A stretch of 64,000 nucleotides of DNA. It comes from Planctomycetota bacterium. Lineage in GTDB: Bacteria; Planctomycetota; UBA8742; UBA2392. The translations under genes were made by a program, and so were the position numbers. The notes beneath the pieces are model-generated. The model was not told the DNA's origin and did no database searches. It saw only the letters and a program-made list of their open reading frames with translations. The DNA is taken from contig JAOSKM010000001.1 of assembly GCA_027493625.1 (NCBI GenBank), positions 1,748,657 through 1,812,656 of the forward strand, written 5' to 3'. Below, piece by piece: positions 30,608 to 39,844 of this stretch (the stretch's first letter is position 1; every line of letters starts with the position of its first letter).

Positions 30608-30636
30608 AAGCCCGCCATGCGAATGGCGGGCTTTTT
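30608..30636 (+). terminator. Rho-independent terminator
   Basis: An 11-bp perfect stem (30608-30618 with 30623-30633), a GCGA loop and a T-tract lie 20 bases after the stop of the PH-like membrane protein gene. This is a textbook terminator for the 27494-30589 cluster. Confidence 0.92.
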
Positions 30637-30708
30637 GTCAGCACGGGAACCGTCGAACACTCACCCAGGCTTTCAACCAGTACGAATAAAACCCTTCGGA
30701 GTGATCGT

Positions 30709-30810
30709 CTTGCAAACTGCATCACGCGAAGGACGCGAAGAATGGCTTGAAACAAGGCTTTGCTTCGCGATCTTCGCGTCCTTAGCGTCTTCGCGTGTAG
30801 CAGTTTGAAC
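30709..30810. repeat. GCGAAGGAC-type repeat hairpin
   Basis: The left arm CAAACTGCATCACGCGAAGG with ACGCGAAGAA pairs with the right arm CTTCGCGATCTTCGCGTCC and TTCGCGTGTAGCAGTTTG. It lies between the terminator and the stop of the BatA-like gene. It is related in style to the CCACGAAGG hairpin at 19765. Confidence 0.82.
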
Positions 30811-30829
30811 GCGCACAGAGCGCGATTCA

Positions 30830-32203
30830 TCACCCACGCAGCGCCTTCCCCCGCCCCGCCAGCACGGCCGCGGCTGCCAGCAGCAGCCCGGCCAGCGCCA
30901 TCAGCCAGCCCGCGAATTCCACCGGCTCGGCGCTTCGTCTTGACAGGTCAAGCTTGCCCTGCGTTTCAAAGGGCGCCGCCGTCGCCTGCCCGCGCGTGGG
31001 CAGCGGATCGCCCTCCGCAAGCTCGTAGCCAGGCCGTTCACTGGGGCGCGTGCCGGCCACCACGCCGATCGCGTTGTCCAGCAGCAGCGCGGCATCGGCC
31101 ACGGCGGCGGCGCTGAACGGGTCGCCCGCGAACTCCAGCACCCGCCCGCCGTCGCGCAGGCGCGCCAGGTCACCGACCGGCACACCGTCCACCACGGCCG
31201 TCAGCAGCGGCTGTACGTCCTCTTCGGGCGCAAGCAGCCGACCGCCGGCCAGCCAGTCGTACTGCGCGAGCGGCAGGTCATGGAACAGCGGATGCCGCGG
31301 GTCGAAGCTCAGGCTCGCCCCGCGCAGTTCGGCGGGCGCGCCCGTGTTCATCCGCACGGCCGGTTTCTGCTCGGTACTTCCCAGCCACACGGCCGGTGCT
31401 GCGCCTTCGGCCGGGTCGGCTTCCAGCGCCTGCAGCAGGGCGGCGTGGGCCTCGGTGTTCCAGCTCTCGCCGGTGCCTACCACGAACGGTTTGCGCCTGT
31501 ACACGCGGCGACTACCGGCGTCGGTAAGCACCAGCTCCAGCGCGGTTGGTTCGAAGCGCAGCGTCGTGACACCCTCACGCGTGCTGCTGGATGCCAGGCC
31601 GGCGCCTTGCAGCCGCACTTCGCCGCCCGCTGACGCCTGCACCAGCAGCTCACGCCGGTCGCCTGCCAGCTTGAACACCACGCCCGCGCGCGCCTTGCCC
31701 ACGCGCGGCAACACCAGTGTTGCCTCATCCGAGGGCTGGTTCAGCAGCAGGATGCGGCCGTCATAGTCGCGCGCACGGGTTTCAAACTGGGCCAGTTCGG
31801 CGCGCAGGCTGCCGGGTGTGATTTCCTGCCCGGCCATGAAGAACGTCAGCTCCGCGCCCGGCGCGGCAGCCTGTGCGCGCGCCCGGGCGTCATCCAGCTC
31901 CAGCGGCTCGCCGGGGCCGGTCGATTCCAGATACACCGCCACGCGTGCTTGCGGTGCGGCCGTGAACCAGGCCGGGCGCGAAGCCGCGATTGAACCCACT
32001 GCCACGGCCGCCAGCAGCAGCCAGAACAGCGGGTCGAACTCGCGGCGCTTGCGCCGGGGCGCGGTCACCTGTTGCGCCACGCGCCGCCAGATCAGCAGGG
32101 TACCGACTTCGCGCTGCTTCGCGCCGCGGCTCCAGGCGGCCAGCGCGACCAGCACGGCCGCGGCCGTGAGCAGCAGCAGCGCGGGCCAGGCCAGCAGTCT
32201 CAT
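30830..32203 (-). CDS. BatA-like membrane protein (aerotolerance N-terminal domain)
   Basis: A 457-residue protein. The first 80 residues match the N-terminal domain of BatA/aerotolerance proteins: a membrane helix, a short basic stretch (RRKRREFDPLFWLLLAAV) and a second helix. A large periplasmic part follows and a C-terminal helix (WLMALAGLLLAAAAVLAGRG) closes it. It lacks a visible VWA MIDAS. It overlaps the upstream DUF58 gene by four bases. BatA and DUF58 genes usually accompany a MoxR ATPase, which is not seen in this window. Confidence 0.85.
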   Translation of the reverse strand: MRLLAWPALLLLTAAAVLVALAAWSRGAKQREVGTLLIWRRVAQQVTAPRRKRREFDPLFWLLLAAVAVGSIAASRPAWFTAAPQARVAVYLESTGPGEPLELDDARARAQAAAPGAELTFFMAGQEITPGSLRAELAQFETRARDYDGRILLLNQPSDEATLVLPRVGKARAGVVFKLAGDRRELLVQASAGGEVRLQGAGLASSSTREGVTTLRFEPTALELVLTDAGSRRVYRRKPFVVGTGESWNTEAHAALLQALEADPAEGAAPAVWLGSTEQKPAVRMNTGAPAELRGASLSFDPRHPLFHDLPLAQYDWLAGGRLLAPEEDVQPLLTAVVDGVPVGDLARLRDGGRVLEFAGDPFSAAAVADAALLLDNAIGVVAGTRPSERPGYELAEGDPLPTRGQATAAPFETQGKLDLSRRSAEPVEFAGWLMALAGLLLAAAAVLAGRGKALRG

Positions 32204-33063
32204 GGCATGGCTCCCGCGGGCAGCAGCTTGCCGATGAACAGCTCGCGCAGGTCGGCGGCGCTGTCGGTCAGCGCGAGGGTCCAGCCGTGGCGCAGGGCGA
32301 TGGTCTCCAGCGCTTCCAGGTGCTTCTCGAGCTCGCGCTGGTAGGCCTCTACCATTGACGCGTCAAGTTCCAGCTCCAGCGTCTCGTTTTCCTCCAGGCC
32401 GCGCAGTTGCAGCAGACCGTTGCCCGCCGGCTCAAGCTCGTCGGGGGCCAGCACCTGCACCAGCGTCACGGCCGTGCGCTTTTCGCTCAGGGCCTGCAGG
32501 GGCTGCAGCGTCTCCAGCGGCTCCAGGCAGTCACTGATCACCACCAGGTCGCTGGGCGCGCGGCCGCGTGACTGCAAGGCGGCGGCCTGGTCGCCGATGC
32601 CGATGTCGGCCGCGGGCGGCGATTGAATCAGCTGGTCCAGCAGGCGATTGAAGCGCGAGACGCCCTCGACTGCCGGCTTGCCGGCCAGCGTCGCGCTGCC
32701 GCCGCGCTTGAGCGCCAGGTAGCCGAACGCCGCCGCCGCGCGCCGCGCCAGCACGTGCTTGGGCGGGGTGCCGGCGGCCATGGAGCGCGAGCAATCCAGC
32801 AGGATGGTCACGTGCTCGGCGCGCTCGCGCTCGAACTCGCGCATGAAGAACTTGCCCAGCCGGCCGTAGGCGTTCCAGTCCAGGCGGCGCAGGTCGTCGC
32901 CCGGGCTGTACGGGCGATGGCCGCGGAACTCGGTCTGGCCGTGGCTGCGTCCGGCGCCGCGCGCGCCCTCGCCCAGGTTGCCGCGCAGGCGCAGCAGCGC
33001 GGCGTCAAGCGCCTCCAGCTGGCGCAGGAAGACGGCGTCGAAGATTTCCACTGACTCGGCCAT
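32200..33063 (-). CDS. DUF58 family protein (VWA-like)
   Basis: A 287-residue cytosolic protein with the DUF58 signature YSPGDDLRRLDWNAYGRLGKFF near residues 53-74 and a VWA-like start VTILLDCSRSMAAG, which holds a DxSxS metal site. DUF58 proteins are generally found beside MoxR ATPases and BatA-type proteins, where they are thought to help assemble or activate other proteins; the exact role is not known. The ATG at 33063 is used. Its stop overlaps the BatA-like start. Confidence 0.9.
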   Translation of the reverse strand: MAESVEIFDAVFLRQLEALDAALLRLRGNLGEGARGAGRSHGQTEFRGHRPYSPGDDLRRLDWNAYGRLGKFFMREFERERAEHVTILLDCSRSMAAGTPPKHVLARRAAAAFGYLALKRGGSATLAGKPAVEGVSRFNRLLDQLIQSPPAADIGIGDQAAALQSRGRAPSDLVVISDCLEPLETLQPLQALSEKRTAVTLVQVLAPDELEPAGNGLLQLRGLEENETLELELDASMVEAYQRELEKHLEALETIALRHGWTLALTDSAADLRELFIGKLLPAGAMP

Positions 33064-33099
33064 CAAGAAGTGGTTCCGCTGGCGCGCAAGTTCTGCCCG

Positions 33100-34764
33100 C
33101 TATTTCTTGCGACGGTCGTGGCGCAGGATGTCCCACACCAGGGCCACGCCGCCCCCCACGGCGGCCACGAACAGCAGGATGGCGAACCCGGGATACCCGA
33201 AAATCGTGAAGCGCGACTCGATGCCCATCAGCATCGCGGCACTCACGATCATCGCCGCCAGCACCAGCCCGTGGGCGATGCGGTTGGCCACCTTCTGAAA
33301 GCCTTCCACCAGCTGCTGCTCGTTGAAGCTGCGCACCTTGAACTCGAGGCGGTTTTCCGCCACGCGGTCGAGAATCTTGTTCACGCGTCCCGGCAGCTGG
33401 TTGGCGAACTCGTTGACCTCCAGCGCGCGGCCCAGTAGCGCCGCCGGCGAGCTGGTCTGGCGCATCATCTTCAGCACCAGCGGGATCGCGCTGCGCCGGA
33501 TCGCCTCATACGGGTCAAAGCCCGGAGCCAGGCTGCGTCCCAGCTCGTCCAGGTTCATCAGCGCCTTGCCGATCATGGTCAGCTCGCTGGGCGGGTGCAT
33601 GCCGGTGTCGCCCGCGGCGCGCGCGAGGTCCATCACCACGCGGCCGAGCTCGATGCCCTCCATGATCGCGCCCTGGTAGGCGTTCACCAGGGTCTTGATG
33701 CGGTCGCGGAACTCGCGCTCACGGAAATCCGCACCCGGGTGGCCGATTTTCGCCGCCAGGTCTGCCGCCTGTTCAGGCCGTCCTTCGCCCAGCGCGATCA
33801 GCAGGCGCAGCAGCCGCTCGCGCATCTCGACACTGACGCGCCCCACCATGCCGAGGTCCAGCAGCGCGATGCGCCCCTCGGGCATCAGCATCACGTTGCC
33901 GGGGTGCGGGTCAGCATGGAAGAAGCCGTCGATGCAGAACTGCTTCATGTAGGCCTTCTGCAGCTGCTCGGCCAGGTGGGCGCCGTCGATGTTCGCGCGG
34001 TCTTCGTCGGTCAGCTCGGTGATCTTGCGGCCTTTGACGAAGTCCATGGCCAGCACGCGGGCTGTGGTGTACTCCTCAATCGGCTGGGGCACGAACAGCT
34101 CGGGGAATTCCTCGAGGTTGTGGCCCAGCGTGGTCAGGTTGCTGGCCTCGGTGCGGTAGTCCAGCTCGCGCATCAGCGTGCGCCGGAACTCGTTGACGAT
34201 GCCCTTGAAGCGGTAGCGCTCAGCGAACTCGGTCAGCGTCTCCAGTGTGCTGGCGACTTCGTCCAGCACGTCGAGGTCGTCGGCCAGCTTCGCGCGAATG
34301 CCCGGGCGCTGCACCTTGACCGCCACTTCGCGGCCGTCCTGCAACGTGGCTTTGTGGACCTGGCCCAGGCTGGCGGCGGCCAGCGGCGTGGGCTCGAAGG
34401 TCAGGAAGATCTTCGACAGCGGCTGGCCGAACTCCTCGTGCACCACCTGCTCGATCTGCTCGAAATCCTCGGGCTCGACCTTGTCCTGCAACGTTGCCAG
34501 CGCCCGGATGTACTCCACCGGGATCAGGTCGCCGCGCGTGGACATCACCTGGCCCAGCTTCACGAAGGTGGGTCCCATGGCCTCCAGCTCATGGACCAGC
34601 TCGGTGGGTTTGGGGTGGGCGCGCTGGGTGAAACGGCCGAGGTCTTCGCCCAGCAGGTCTTCCAGGCCGCTTGAGCGCACGAGTTCGCTGAAGCCGAAAC
34701 GCAGCATCAGCGACGCGATCTGGCGATAGCGCTTGAGGTGCTGCGGCTTCAAAGAAATCTTCAT
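33100..34764 (-). CDS. ABC1/UbiB-family atypical kinase
   Basis: A 554-residue protein of the ABC1/AarF/UbiB family, ATPases or kinases linked to isoprenoid-quinone and lipid metabolism. Typical features are the KxGQ motif in MGPTFVKLGQVMSTR, the Ala-rich loop AAASLGQVHKA that replaces the glycine loop, VAVKVQRPG, DGFFHADPHPGNVML and LDLGMVG. Two C-terminal membrane helices (LVLAAMIVSAAMLMG and FAILLFVAAVGGGVALVW) anchor it. It is divergent from the thioredoxin-PDZ gene. No ubiquinone or menaquinone gene is near. Confidence 0.93.
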   Translation of the reverse strand: MKISLKPQHLKRYRQIASLMLRFGFSELVRSSGLEDLLGEDLGRFTQRAHPKPTELVHELEAMGPTFVKLGQVMSTRGDLIPVEYIRALATLQDKVEPEDFEQIEQVVHEEFGQPLSKIFLTFEPTPLAAASLGQVHKATLQDGREVAVKVQRPGIRAKLADDLDVLDEVASTLETLTEFAERYRFKGIVNEFRRTLMRELDYRTEASNLTTLGHNLEEFPELFVPQPIEEYTTARVLAMDFVKGRKITELTDEDRANIDGAHLAEQLQKAYMKQFCIDGFFHADPHPGNVMLMPEGRIALLDLGMVGRVSVEMRERLLRLLIALGEGRPEQAADLAAKIGHPGADFREREFRDRIKTLVNAYQGAIMEGIELGRVVMDLARAAGDTGMHPPSELTMIGKALMNLDELGRSLAPGFDPYEAIRRSAIPLVLKMMRQTSSPAALLGRALEVNEFANQLPGRVNKILDRVAENRLEFKVRSFNEQQLVEGFQKVANRIAHGLVLAAMIVSAAMLMGIESRFTIFGYPGFAILLFVAAVGGGVALVWDILRHDRRKK

Positions 34765-34929
34765 AAGCGCCAGTGTACACGACCGTTAGAGAAACACCCC
34801 TGTTTTGGATCAAATGGGGACGATTGGTAAACCATTCCACTCGGGTTTTTTGAACCGGTCATTACAATGGCGGCATTCAGTTTCCCCCTGCAGCCCGCTC
34901 CCCTGCGGGCCCGAGGCATGGAGAGGACG

Positions 34930-36177
34930 ATGAAGCGCACGGCATTCAGCCTGTTGCTGGCTTTGGCCGCGTTAACGGCCTGGTGGGCGACGGCGCCCCA
35001 GCCCGTCGAGGCCGACGGCTTTGAGTGGATCAGCGATTACCAGGAAGGCCTGAAGAAGGCGCGCGCCGAGAACAAGCCGATCTTCCTGGAATTCCGCTGA
35101 GTCCCGTGAGTGGATTGCAAATCCTTCGACGACCAGTTGGTCAGTCCCAATGGCAACCTCCTCAAGCTGATGCGCGACTACGTCTGCATCCGCATCACCG
35201 ACATGACCGGTGTCGACATCGGCCTGTTCGAGTTCGACCCGGACATCACGCTCTACTGCTTCATCATGAACGCCGATGAGCAGATCTACCTGCGCTACGG
35301 CGGGCGCGACGACGCCTCGGCCGACAGCTACCTCAACGACGACTCGCTGCAGCTCGCGCTCGAGAAGGGCCTGACGCTGCACGAGAAGTACCAGGCCGGC
35401 GAATTGCCAAAGACCGAGCGCCCGGCCCCGAAGTTCCCCGGCGACTACCCGGAAGTAAAGAACGGCCCGCTGGCCAAGAAGCAGTGCGTGCACTGCCACC
35501 ACCTGGGCTCGGGCAAGACCAAGCTGCTGCAGAGCCAGAACAAGCTGGACCGGCTCAAGGACCTGTGGATCAACCCGGACATCAAGAACCTCGGCATCGA
35601 GCTGGACGTAAAGAAGGGCCTGCTGGTGAAGAACGCCGAGGGCGCCGCCGCCAAGGCCGGCCTGAAGAAGAAGGACGAGATCATCAAGCTGGAAGGCAAG
35701 CCGGTCTACAGCTTCGGCGACCTGCAGTATCAGCTCGACAAGCACCCCATGGATGCCAAGGCGCTGAAGCTGACGGTGCTGCGCAAGGACGCCGAAGTCG
35801 AGCTGGAGCTGGCACTGGACAAGTGGTGGCGCGTGACGGACATCAGCCGCCGCTCAGGCACCCACGCGCTGGAGCCCTTCGCCGAGTTCTGGGGCAAGCC
35901 GCTCGACAAGGCTGAGAAGCGCAAGCTGGGCATCAAGGAAAACGAATTCGGCCTTGAGGTCACCAAGTTCTGGGTGAAGACCAACGGCCAGGCCGCGGGC
36001 CTGCAGGTGAGCGACATCGTGTACGCGGTGGATGACGTGACGGAAAGCGAGTACACCAGCAACCCGACCACCTGGATCAGGTTGAACAAGAACACGGGCG
36101 ACACCATCACCGTGAAGGTGCTGCGCGCCGGCAAGAAGCTCGAGTTCAGCTTCAAGCTGAAGGCGAAACCCTGGTAG
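34930..36177 (+). CDS. Secreted thioredoxin-fold/PDZ protein with two in-frame TGA codons (UxxU), probable selenoprotein
   Basis: The frame from the ATG at 34930 is open to 36177 except for TGA at 35098-35100 and 35107-35109, giving 415 residues with U57-V-P-U60. The order is: signal peptide (1 to about 30); thioredoxin-like domain starting ENKPIFLEFR, whose first strand leads directly into U-V-P-U where CxxC is normally found; a CVHCH heme-c-type motif (176-180); and two PDZ-like domains (about 195-260 and 305-405). Nothing shifts frame, so the stops are not indels. A 7-bp hairpin lies 25 and 34 bases past the two TGAs. The UxxU arrangement is known from the SelL diselenide proteins. The alternative is a two-stop pseudogene, but everything after it is intact. 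Confidence 0.75.
35128..35146 (+). promoter_or_regulatory. SECIS-like hairpin after the UxxU codons
   Basis: GAC-GACC (35128-35134) pairs with GGTC-a-GTC (35139-35146) around the loop AGTT, a 7-bp stem with one bulged A. The loop starts 34 bases after the first TGA and 25 after the second, inside the spacing usual for bacterial SECIS elements, and has a G in its second position. An alternative fold uses GTTGG with CCAAT just downstream. Confidence 0.45.
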
Positions 36178-36205
36178 ACGGAGCGTGGACCTCCGGTCCG
36201 CATGG

Positions 36206-36238
36206 CCGGGCAGACCTCCGGTCTGCCCGGTTCGTTTT
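36206..36238 (+). terminator. Rho-independent terminator after the selenoprotein candidate
   Basis: An 11-bp perfect stem (36206-36216 with 36220-36230) with a TCC loop, followed by TTCGTTTT, lies about 30 bases after the stop at 36177. Confidence 0.85.
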
Positions 36239-36306
36239 GCCTGTCACCCCTGTTCAGCGGGCGCGTGGTTCACTAAGTTTGGTGGCAGTTCGAACGGGGG
36301 CGAGCC

Positions 36307-36888
36307 ATGAGTTACGACGGTTTTGCGCACAACCACTTGATGATCCGCAAGAAGCTCTTTGCGTTCCTTGGCCAGCAGTTCCACATCTATGACCCCAGCG
36401 GCAACCTGGTGTTCTACACCAAGCAGAAGGCCTTCAAGCTGAAGGAAGACATCCGCGTCTTCACCGACGAGTCGATGACCACGCAGATTCTGCAGATCCA
36501 CGCCCGCGGCGTGCTCGACTTCGGCATGACCTACGACGTGATCGACGTGATCGCCAACCAGAAGGTCGGGGCGTTGCGCCGCAAGGGCCTGAAGTCGATC
36601 CTGCGCGACGAGTGGCATATCCTCGACGTCAACGACCAGCAGATCGGCACGATCCTCGAGGACAGCATGGCCATGGCCATGGTGCGGCGCTTCCTCTCCA
36701 ACCTGGTGCCGCAGGGCTTCCACGGCGACATCCAGGGCCGCCCGGTGATGATCTTCAAGCAGCGCTTCAACCCCTTCGTCGCCAAGATCGACATCGACTT
36801 CAGCGCCGACACCGAGGGCTGGCTTGACCGCCGCCTGGGCGTGGCCGCCGCCGTGATGCTCGCCGCCGTCGAAGGCCGCCAGCAGTAG
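36307..36888 (+). CDS. LURP-one-related/scramblase-fold protein
   Basis: A 193-residue protein with the tubby-like fold pattern of LURP-one/phospholipid-scramblase relatives. The opening HLMIRKKLFAFLGQQFHIYD and the block NLVFYTKQKAFKLKEDIRVF are typical of bacterial members such as YxjI. The C-terminal half resumes with DEWHILDVNDQQIGTI. No membrane helix is clear except a weak hydrophobic C-terminus (VAAAVMLAAV). The function of bacterial members is unknown. Confidence 0.85.
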   Translation: MSYDGFAHNHLMIRKKLFAFLGQQFHIYDPSGNLVFYTKQKAFKLKEDIRVFTDESMTTQILQIHARGVLDFGMTYDVIDVIANQKVGALRRKGLKSILRDEWHILDVNDQQIGTILEDSMAMAMVRRFLSNLVPQGFHGDIQGRPVMIFKQRFNPFVAKIDIDFSADTEGWLDRRLGVAAAVMLAAVEGRQQ

Positions 36889-36947
36889 TTGAAATCTCGC
36901 GGAGACTTTCGGCAAGCATGGGTGTTCCTGCTAACATTGGGGGCCTC

Positions 36948-38726
36948 ATGGTTGCCCGTCTGCTGGCATTCGGCTTCGCCTGTTGCAGCTGTCTTGCCCT
37001 GGCTTTCAGCGGCGAGCCGGCGCCTGTTTCCGCAGAGACCTCGGACCCCACCACGGCAACCTCCGAGCTGATCGACGCGGAAATCGCCAAGGTCTGGCAG
37101 CGCGACGGCGTGAAACCCGCCAGCCGCGCCCTGGACGAAGAGTTCCTGCGCCGGGTCTACCTCGACACCGTGGGCCTGCCCCCCACCCGCGCCGAGGCCC
37201 GAGCATTCCTCGATGACGAGCGCCTCGACAAGCGCGAGCGCCTGGTCGACGCCCTGCTGGCCGACCCGCGCTTCGGTCGTCACCTGGCCGACCTCTGGAT
37301 GCCGATCCTGCGCGAGCGCGGCAACGACCTCGGCGAGCTTGGCGTCTCGGCCGGCGAAGTGCTGGCCGTTTGGCTGGCCCGCCAGTTCAACGCGGACGTC
37401 GGCTTCGACAAAGTGATCAGCGAACTGGTCACGGCCGAGGGGGCGATCTCGAAAAATCCGGCCAGCGCCTACTACGGGCTGATGGGCTTCCCCGCGCGCT
37501 CGCCGAACATGGCGGGCCTGACCAGCAAGCACTTCGCGGGCATCCAGATCCAGTGCGCGGAATGCCACGACCACCCCTACGAGGAAAGCTGGACGCAGCA
37601 GACGTTCAAGGGCATGGCCAGCTTCTTCACGGGCATCGAGATCAAGGCCGACTTCGAGGTGCAGCCCGTGGACCCGCGCGTGGAAACGGTGCCGATCCCG
37701 CCCCGCAAGCTGATCGAGGCCTACGCCAATTCGCCCGAGTTGCCACCCGAGGCGATCAACCGCGTGGAGGACCTGCTGACCTACGACCAGCCGCAGTTGA
37801 TCGGCGACAAGCCGGTCAAGACGCGCGACACCAAGATGTGGCGCAAGCTGTTCGCAGGCTGGCTGACCGGCGCGGGCAACGCCACCGCGCGACACTACCT
37901 GGTGAACCGCTTCTGGAGCTTCCTGTTCGGCACGGGTCTGCTGAACCCGGTGGACGACTTCAACAGCCTGAACGAAGCCAGCCACCCGGAGCTGCTGGCG
38001 AAGCTGGGTGACTGGTTCGCGCGCAGCTACAGCGTGAAGAAGCTGTATCGCGCCATCCTGAATTCACGCACGTACCAGCTCAGCGGCCGCGGAGGCGAAG
38101 GCGGCGAGCGCTGGCATTTCAACCACGCGCCGGTGCGGCAGCTGACGGCCGAGCAGTTCTTCGGCGCGCTGTTCACGCTGCGCGACGGCGAGGCGATGCT
38201 GAAGCCATTCGCGCGCCAGACCGTAAGCCAGTACGAGCGTCTGCGGCAGTTCAAGACCATCCAGGACATGCAGGGCGACAAGCCGAAGGACGACTACGGC
38301 GCGAAGTTCGACGACGAACTGCTGAAAACCTACGAGGCATGGATAGGCGAAATGGGCACCGAGTGGCAGCTGCGCCGCGGCCTGGCCGCGCAGTATGCGG
38401 CGCTGGCCTCAGACGACGAACGCATGCAGAGCGACACGTTCACGCTCAGCATCGACCAGGCGTTGAGCATCCTGAACGGCGAGGTCACCCGCCGGCTCAG
38501 CGACTCGCGCAACGGTTCACTGATCTACGCCATCATGCGCGACCACACCGAAACGGCCGAGCGCGTCGAGAACCTGTACCTGGCGATCCTGTCGCGCAGG
38601 CCCACCCTGGGCGAAAAGCGCCGCGCGCTGGAGTTCCTGGCCGAGTTGAAGCAGCCCGAGCAAGTCGGCCTGGAAGACCTGTTCTACGCGCTCGTCAGCA
38701 GCACCGAGTTCGCCACGAATCATTGA
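36948..38726 (+). CDS. DUF1549/DUF1553 secreted protein
   Basis: About 592 residues with an N-terminal signal (MVARLLAFGFACCSCLALAF). DUF1549 covers about residues 45-240 (RRVYLDTVGLPPTRAEARAF, GIQIQCAECHDHPYE) and DUF1553 about 290-580 (RHYLVNRFWSFLFGTGLLNP, SRTYQLSGRGGEGG). This pair is a hallmark of planctomycetes and relatives. CAECH is a CxxCH, so one heme c may bind. These genes are normally followed by a DUF1501 gene; here an IS110-type element follows instead. The start could also be 36918. Function is unknown. Confidence 0.9.
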   Translation: MVARLLAFGFACCSCLALAFSGEPAPVSAETSDPTTATSELIDAEIAKVWQRDGVKPASRALDEEFLRRVYLDTVGLPPTRAEARAFLDDERLDKRERLVDALLADPRFGRHLADLWMPILRERGNDLGELGVSAGEVLAVWLARQFNADVGFDKVISELVTAEGAISKNPASAYYGLMGFPARSPNMAGLTSKHFAGIQIQCAECHDHPYEESWTQQTFKGMASFFTGIEIKADFEVQPVDPRVETVPIPPRKLIEAYANSPELPPEAINRVEDLLTYDQPQLIGDKPVKTRDTKMWRKLFAGWLTGAGNATARHYLVNRFWSFLFGTGLLNPVDDFNSLNEASHPELLAKLGDWFARSYSVKKLYRAILNSRTYQLSGRGGEGGERWHFNHAPVRQLTAEQFFGALFTLRDGEAMLKPFARQTVSQYERLRQFKTIQDMQGDKPKDDYGAKFDDELLKTYEAWIGEMGTEWQLRRGLAAQYAALASDDERMQSDTFTLSIDQALSILNGEVTRRLSDSRNGSLIYAIMRDHTETAERVENLYLAILSRRPTLGEKRRALEFLAELKQPEQVGLEDLFYALVSSTEFATNH

Positions 38727-38782
38727 GCCGCCGGGGCCGGCGCCTTGGTGCCTGAGACTATGTAGCGATGGGTCATCCTGGA

Positions 38783-38819
38783 GGGGTAGCCTCACGTTTG
38801 GCAGTTCGAGGTCTACCCC
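38783..38819 (+). ncRNA. Hairpin upstream of the IS110 transposase, possible guide-RNA element
   Basis: GGGGTAG-CCTC pairs with GAGG-t-CTACCCC (11 bp, one bulge) around a 14-base loop, 17 bases before the transposase start. IS110 elements encode a structured bridge RNA in a non-coding end that selects target and donor DNA. In the IS110 subgroup it is upstream of the gene, in the IS1111 subgroup downstream. Here the upstream part is short, so the roughly 230-base downstream part is an equal candidate. Confidence 0.35.
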
Positions 38820-38835
38820 AACCAGGAGACAAAAC

Positions 38836-39844
38836 ATGACTACATATGTTGGTGTCGACGTGCATTCCTCGCAATCCACAATCGCAGTCATCACATCCGG
38901 CCAGCCCAAGCCCTCGATCATCACGGTCCGCGGCGGCCCCGAGGAAGTCAAAAAGCAGCTTTTAAGAATCGAAGCTCCCTTCGACTTGTGCTTCGAGGCC
39001 AGCTGCGGCTACGGCAAGTGGTTTGAAACCCTCTCAAGCGTCGCTCGTTCGGTCACCGTCGCGCATCCCGGCCACCTTCGGCTGATCTACGCTTCCAAGC
39101 GCAAGAACGACCGTGTCGACGCAAGCAAGCTGGCCAAGCTGCTCTCGGTTGGCGCTGTGCCCGCCGTCTACGTCCCGAATGTGCAGGTCCGCGAGTGGCG
39201 CGGGCTGATCCGTCACCGCGGCCGCACGGTTGCCAAGTGCACTGCGGTGAAGAACAGCATCCGCGCGTTGCTGCGTGAGCAGGCGATCAAAGGCGCCACG
39301 CGGGCTGTGGACGAAGAAGGGGATCCTGTGGCTGACGCAGCTTGATCTGCCGGAGACCACACGTTGGCGGATGGACGAGCACCTGGAGGACCTCGAGTTG
39401 CTGAAGCAGCGGGTGTCGCGCTTCACGCGCCAGCTCGACCAGATTGCCGCCCGTCACCCGGGCGTGGCGCTGCTGCGAACGATTCCCGGCGTCGGCACCC
39501 GCACGGCCGAGGCGTTCGTGGCCTGGGTGGATGACGCCAGGCGCTTTGCGCGCACCAGCCAGATCGGCGACTACTTCGGGTTGGTGCCACGCCAGGACGC
39601 CAGCGCAAGGCGCAACCACCTCGGGCACATCACCAAGGACGGGCCGGGCTGCGTCCGCCAGTTGCTGGTCGAGGCGGCCTGGCAGGGCATCCGTCGCAGC
39701 GGCGTGATCCGCGCCAAGTACGAACAGTTCAGGCGCGGGGACAAAGAGCGCACCAAGAAGGCCATCGTCGCCACGGCGCACTGGCTGGCACGGGTGATGC
39801 TGAGCATGCTGCGCAGCGGGGAGGTGTGGCGGCAGGCAGAGTAG
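38836..39844 (+). CDS. IS110-family transposase, one frameshift
   Basis: About 335 residues over two frames. The N-terminal half has the RuvC-like DEDD residues: D8 (VGVDVH), E54 (CFEASCGYG), D92 and D95 (RKNDRVDASKLAKLL). The C-terminal half holds the Transposase_20 region (LLRTIPGVGTRTAEAFVAW, GLVPRQDASARRNHLGHITK). The frame shifts near 39290, where reading one base fewer in GGCGCC joins IKAPRGLWTKKGILWL. AGGAG precedes the ATG. If the shift is real, the copy is dead; a single indel error is equally possible. Confidence 0.88.

Noticed and set aside
35110..36177. Separate gene starting at the GTG right after the second TGA
   Set aside because: This would cut the thioredoxin fold after its first strand and drop the signal peptide; the upstream frame supplies both and no ribosome-binding site precedes 35110.
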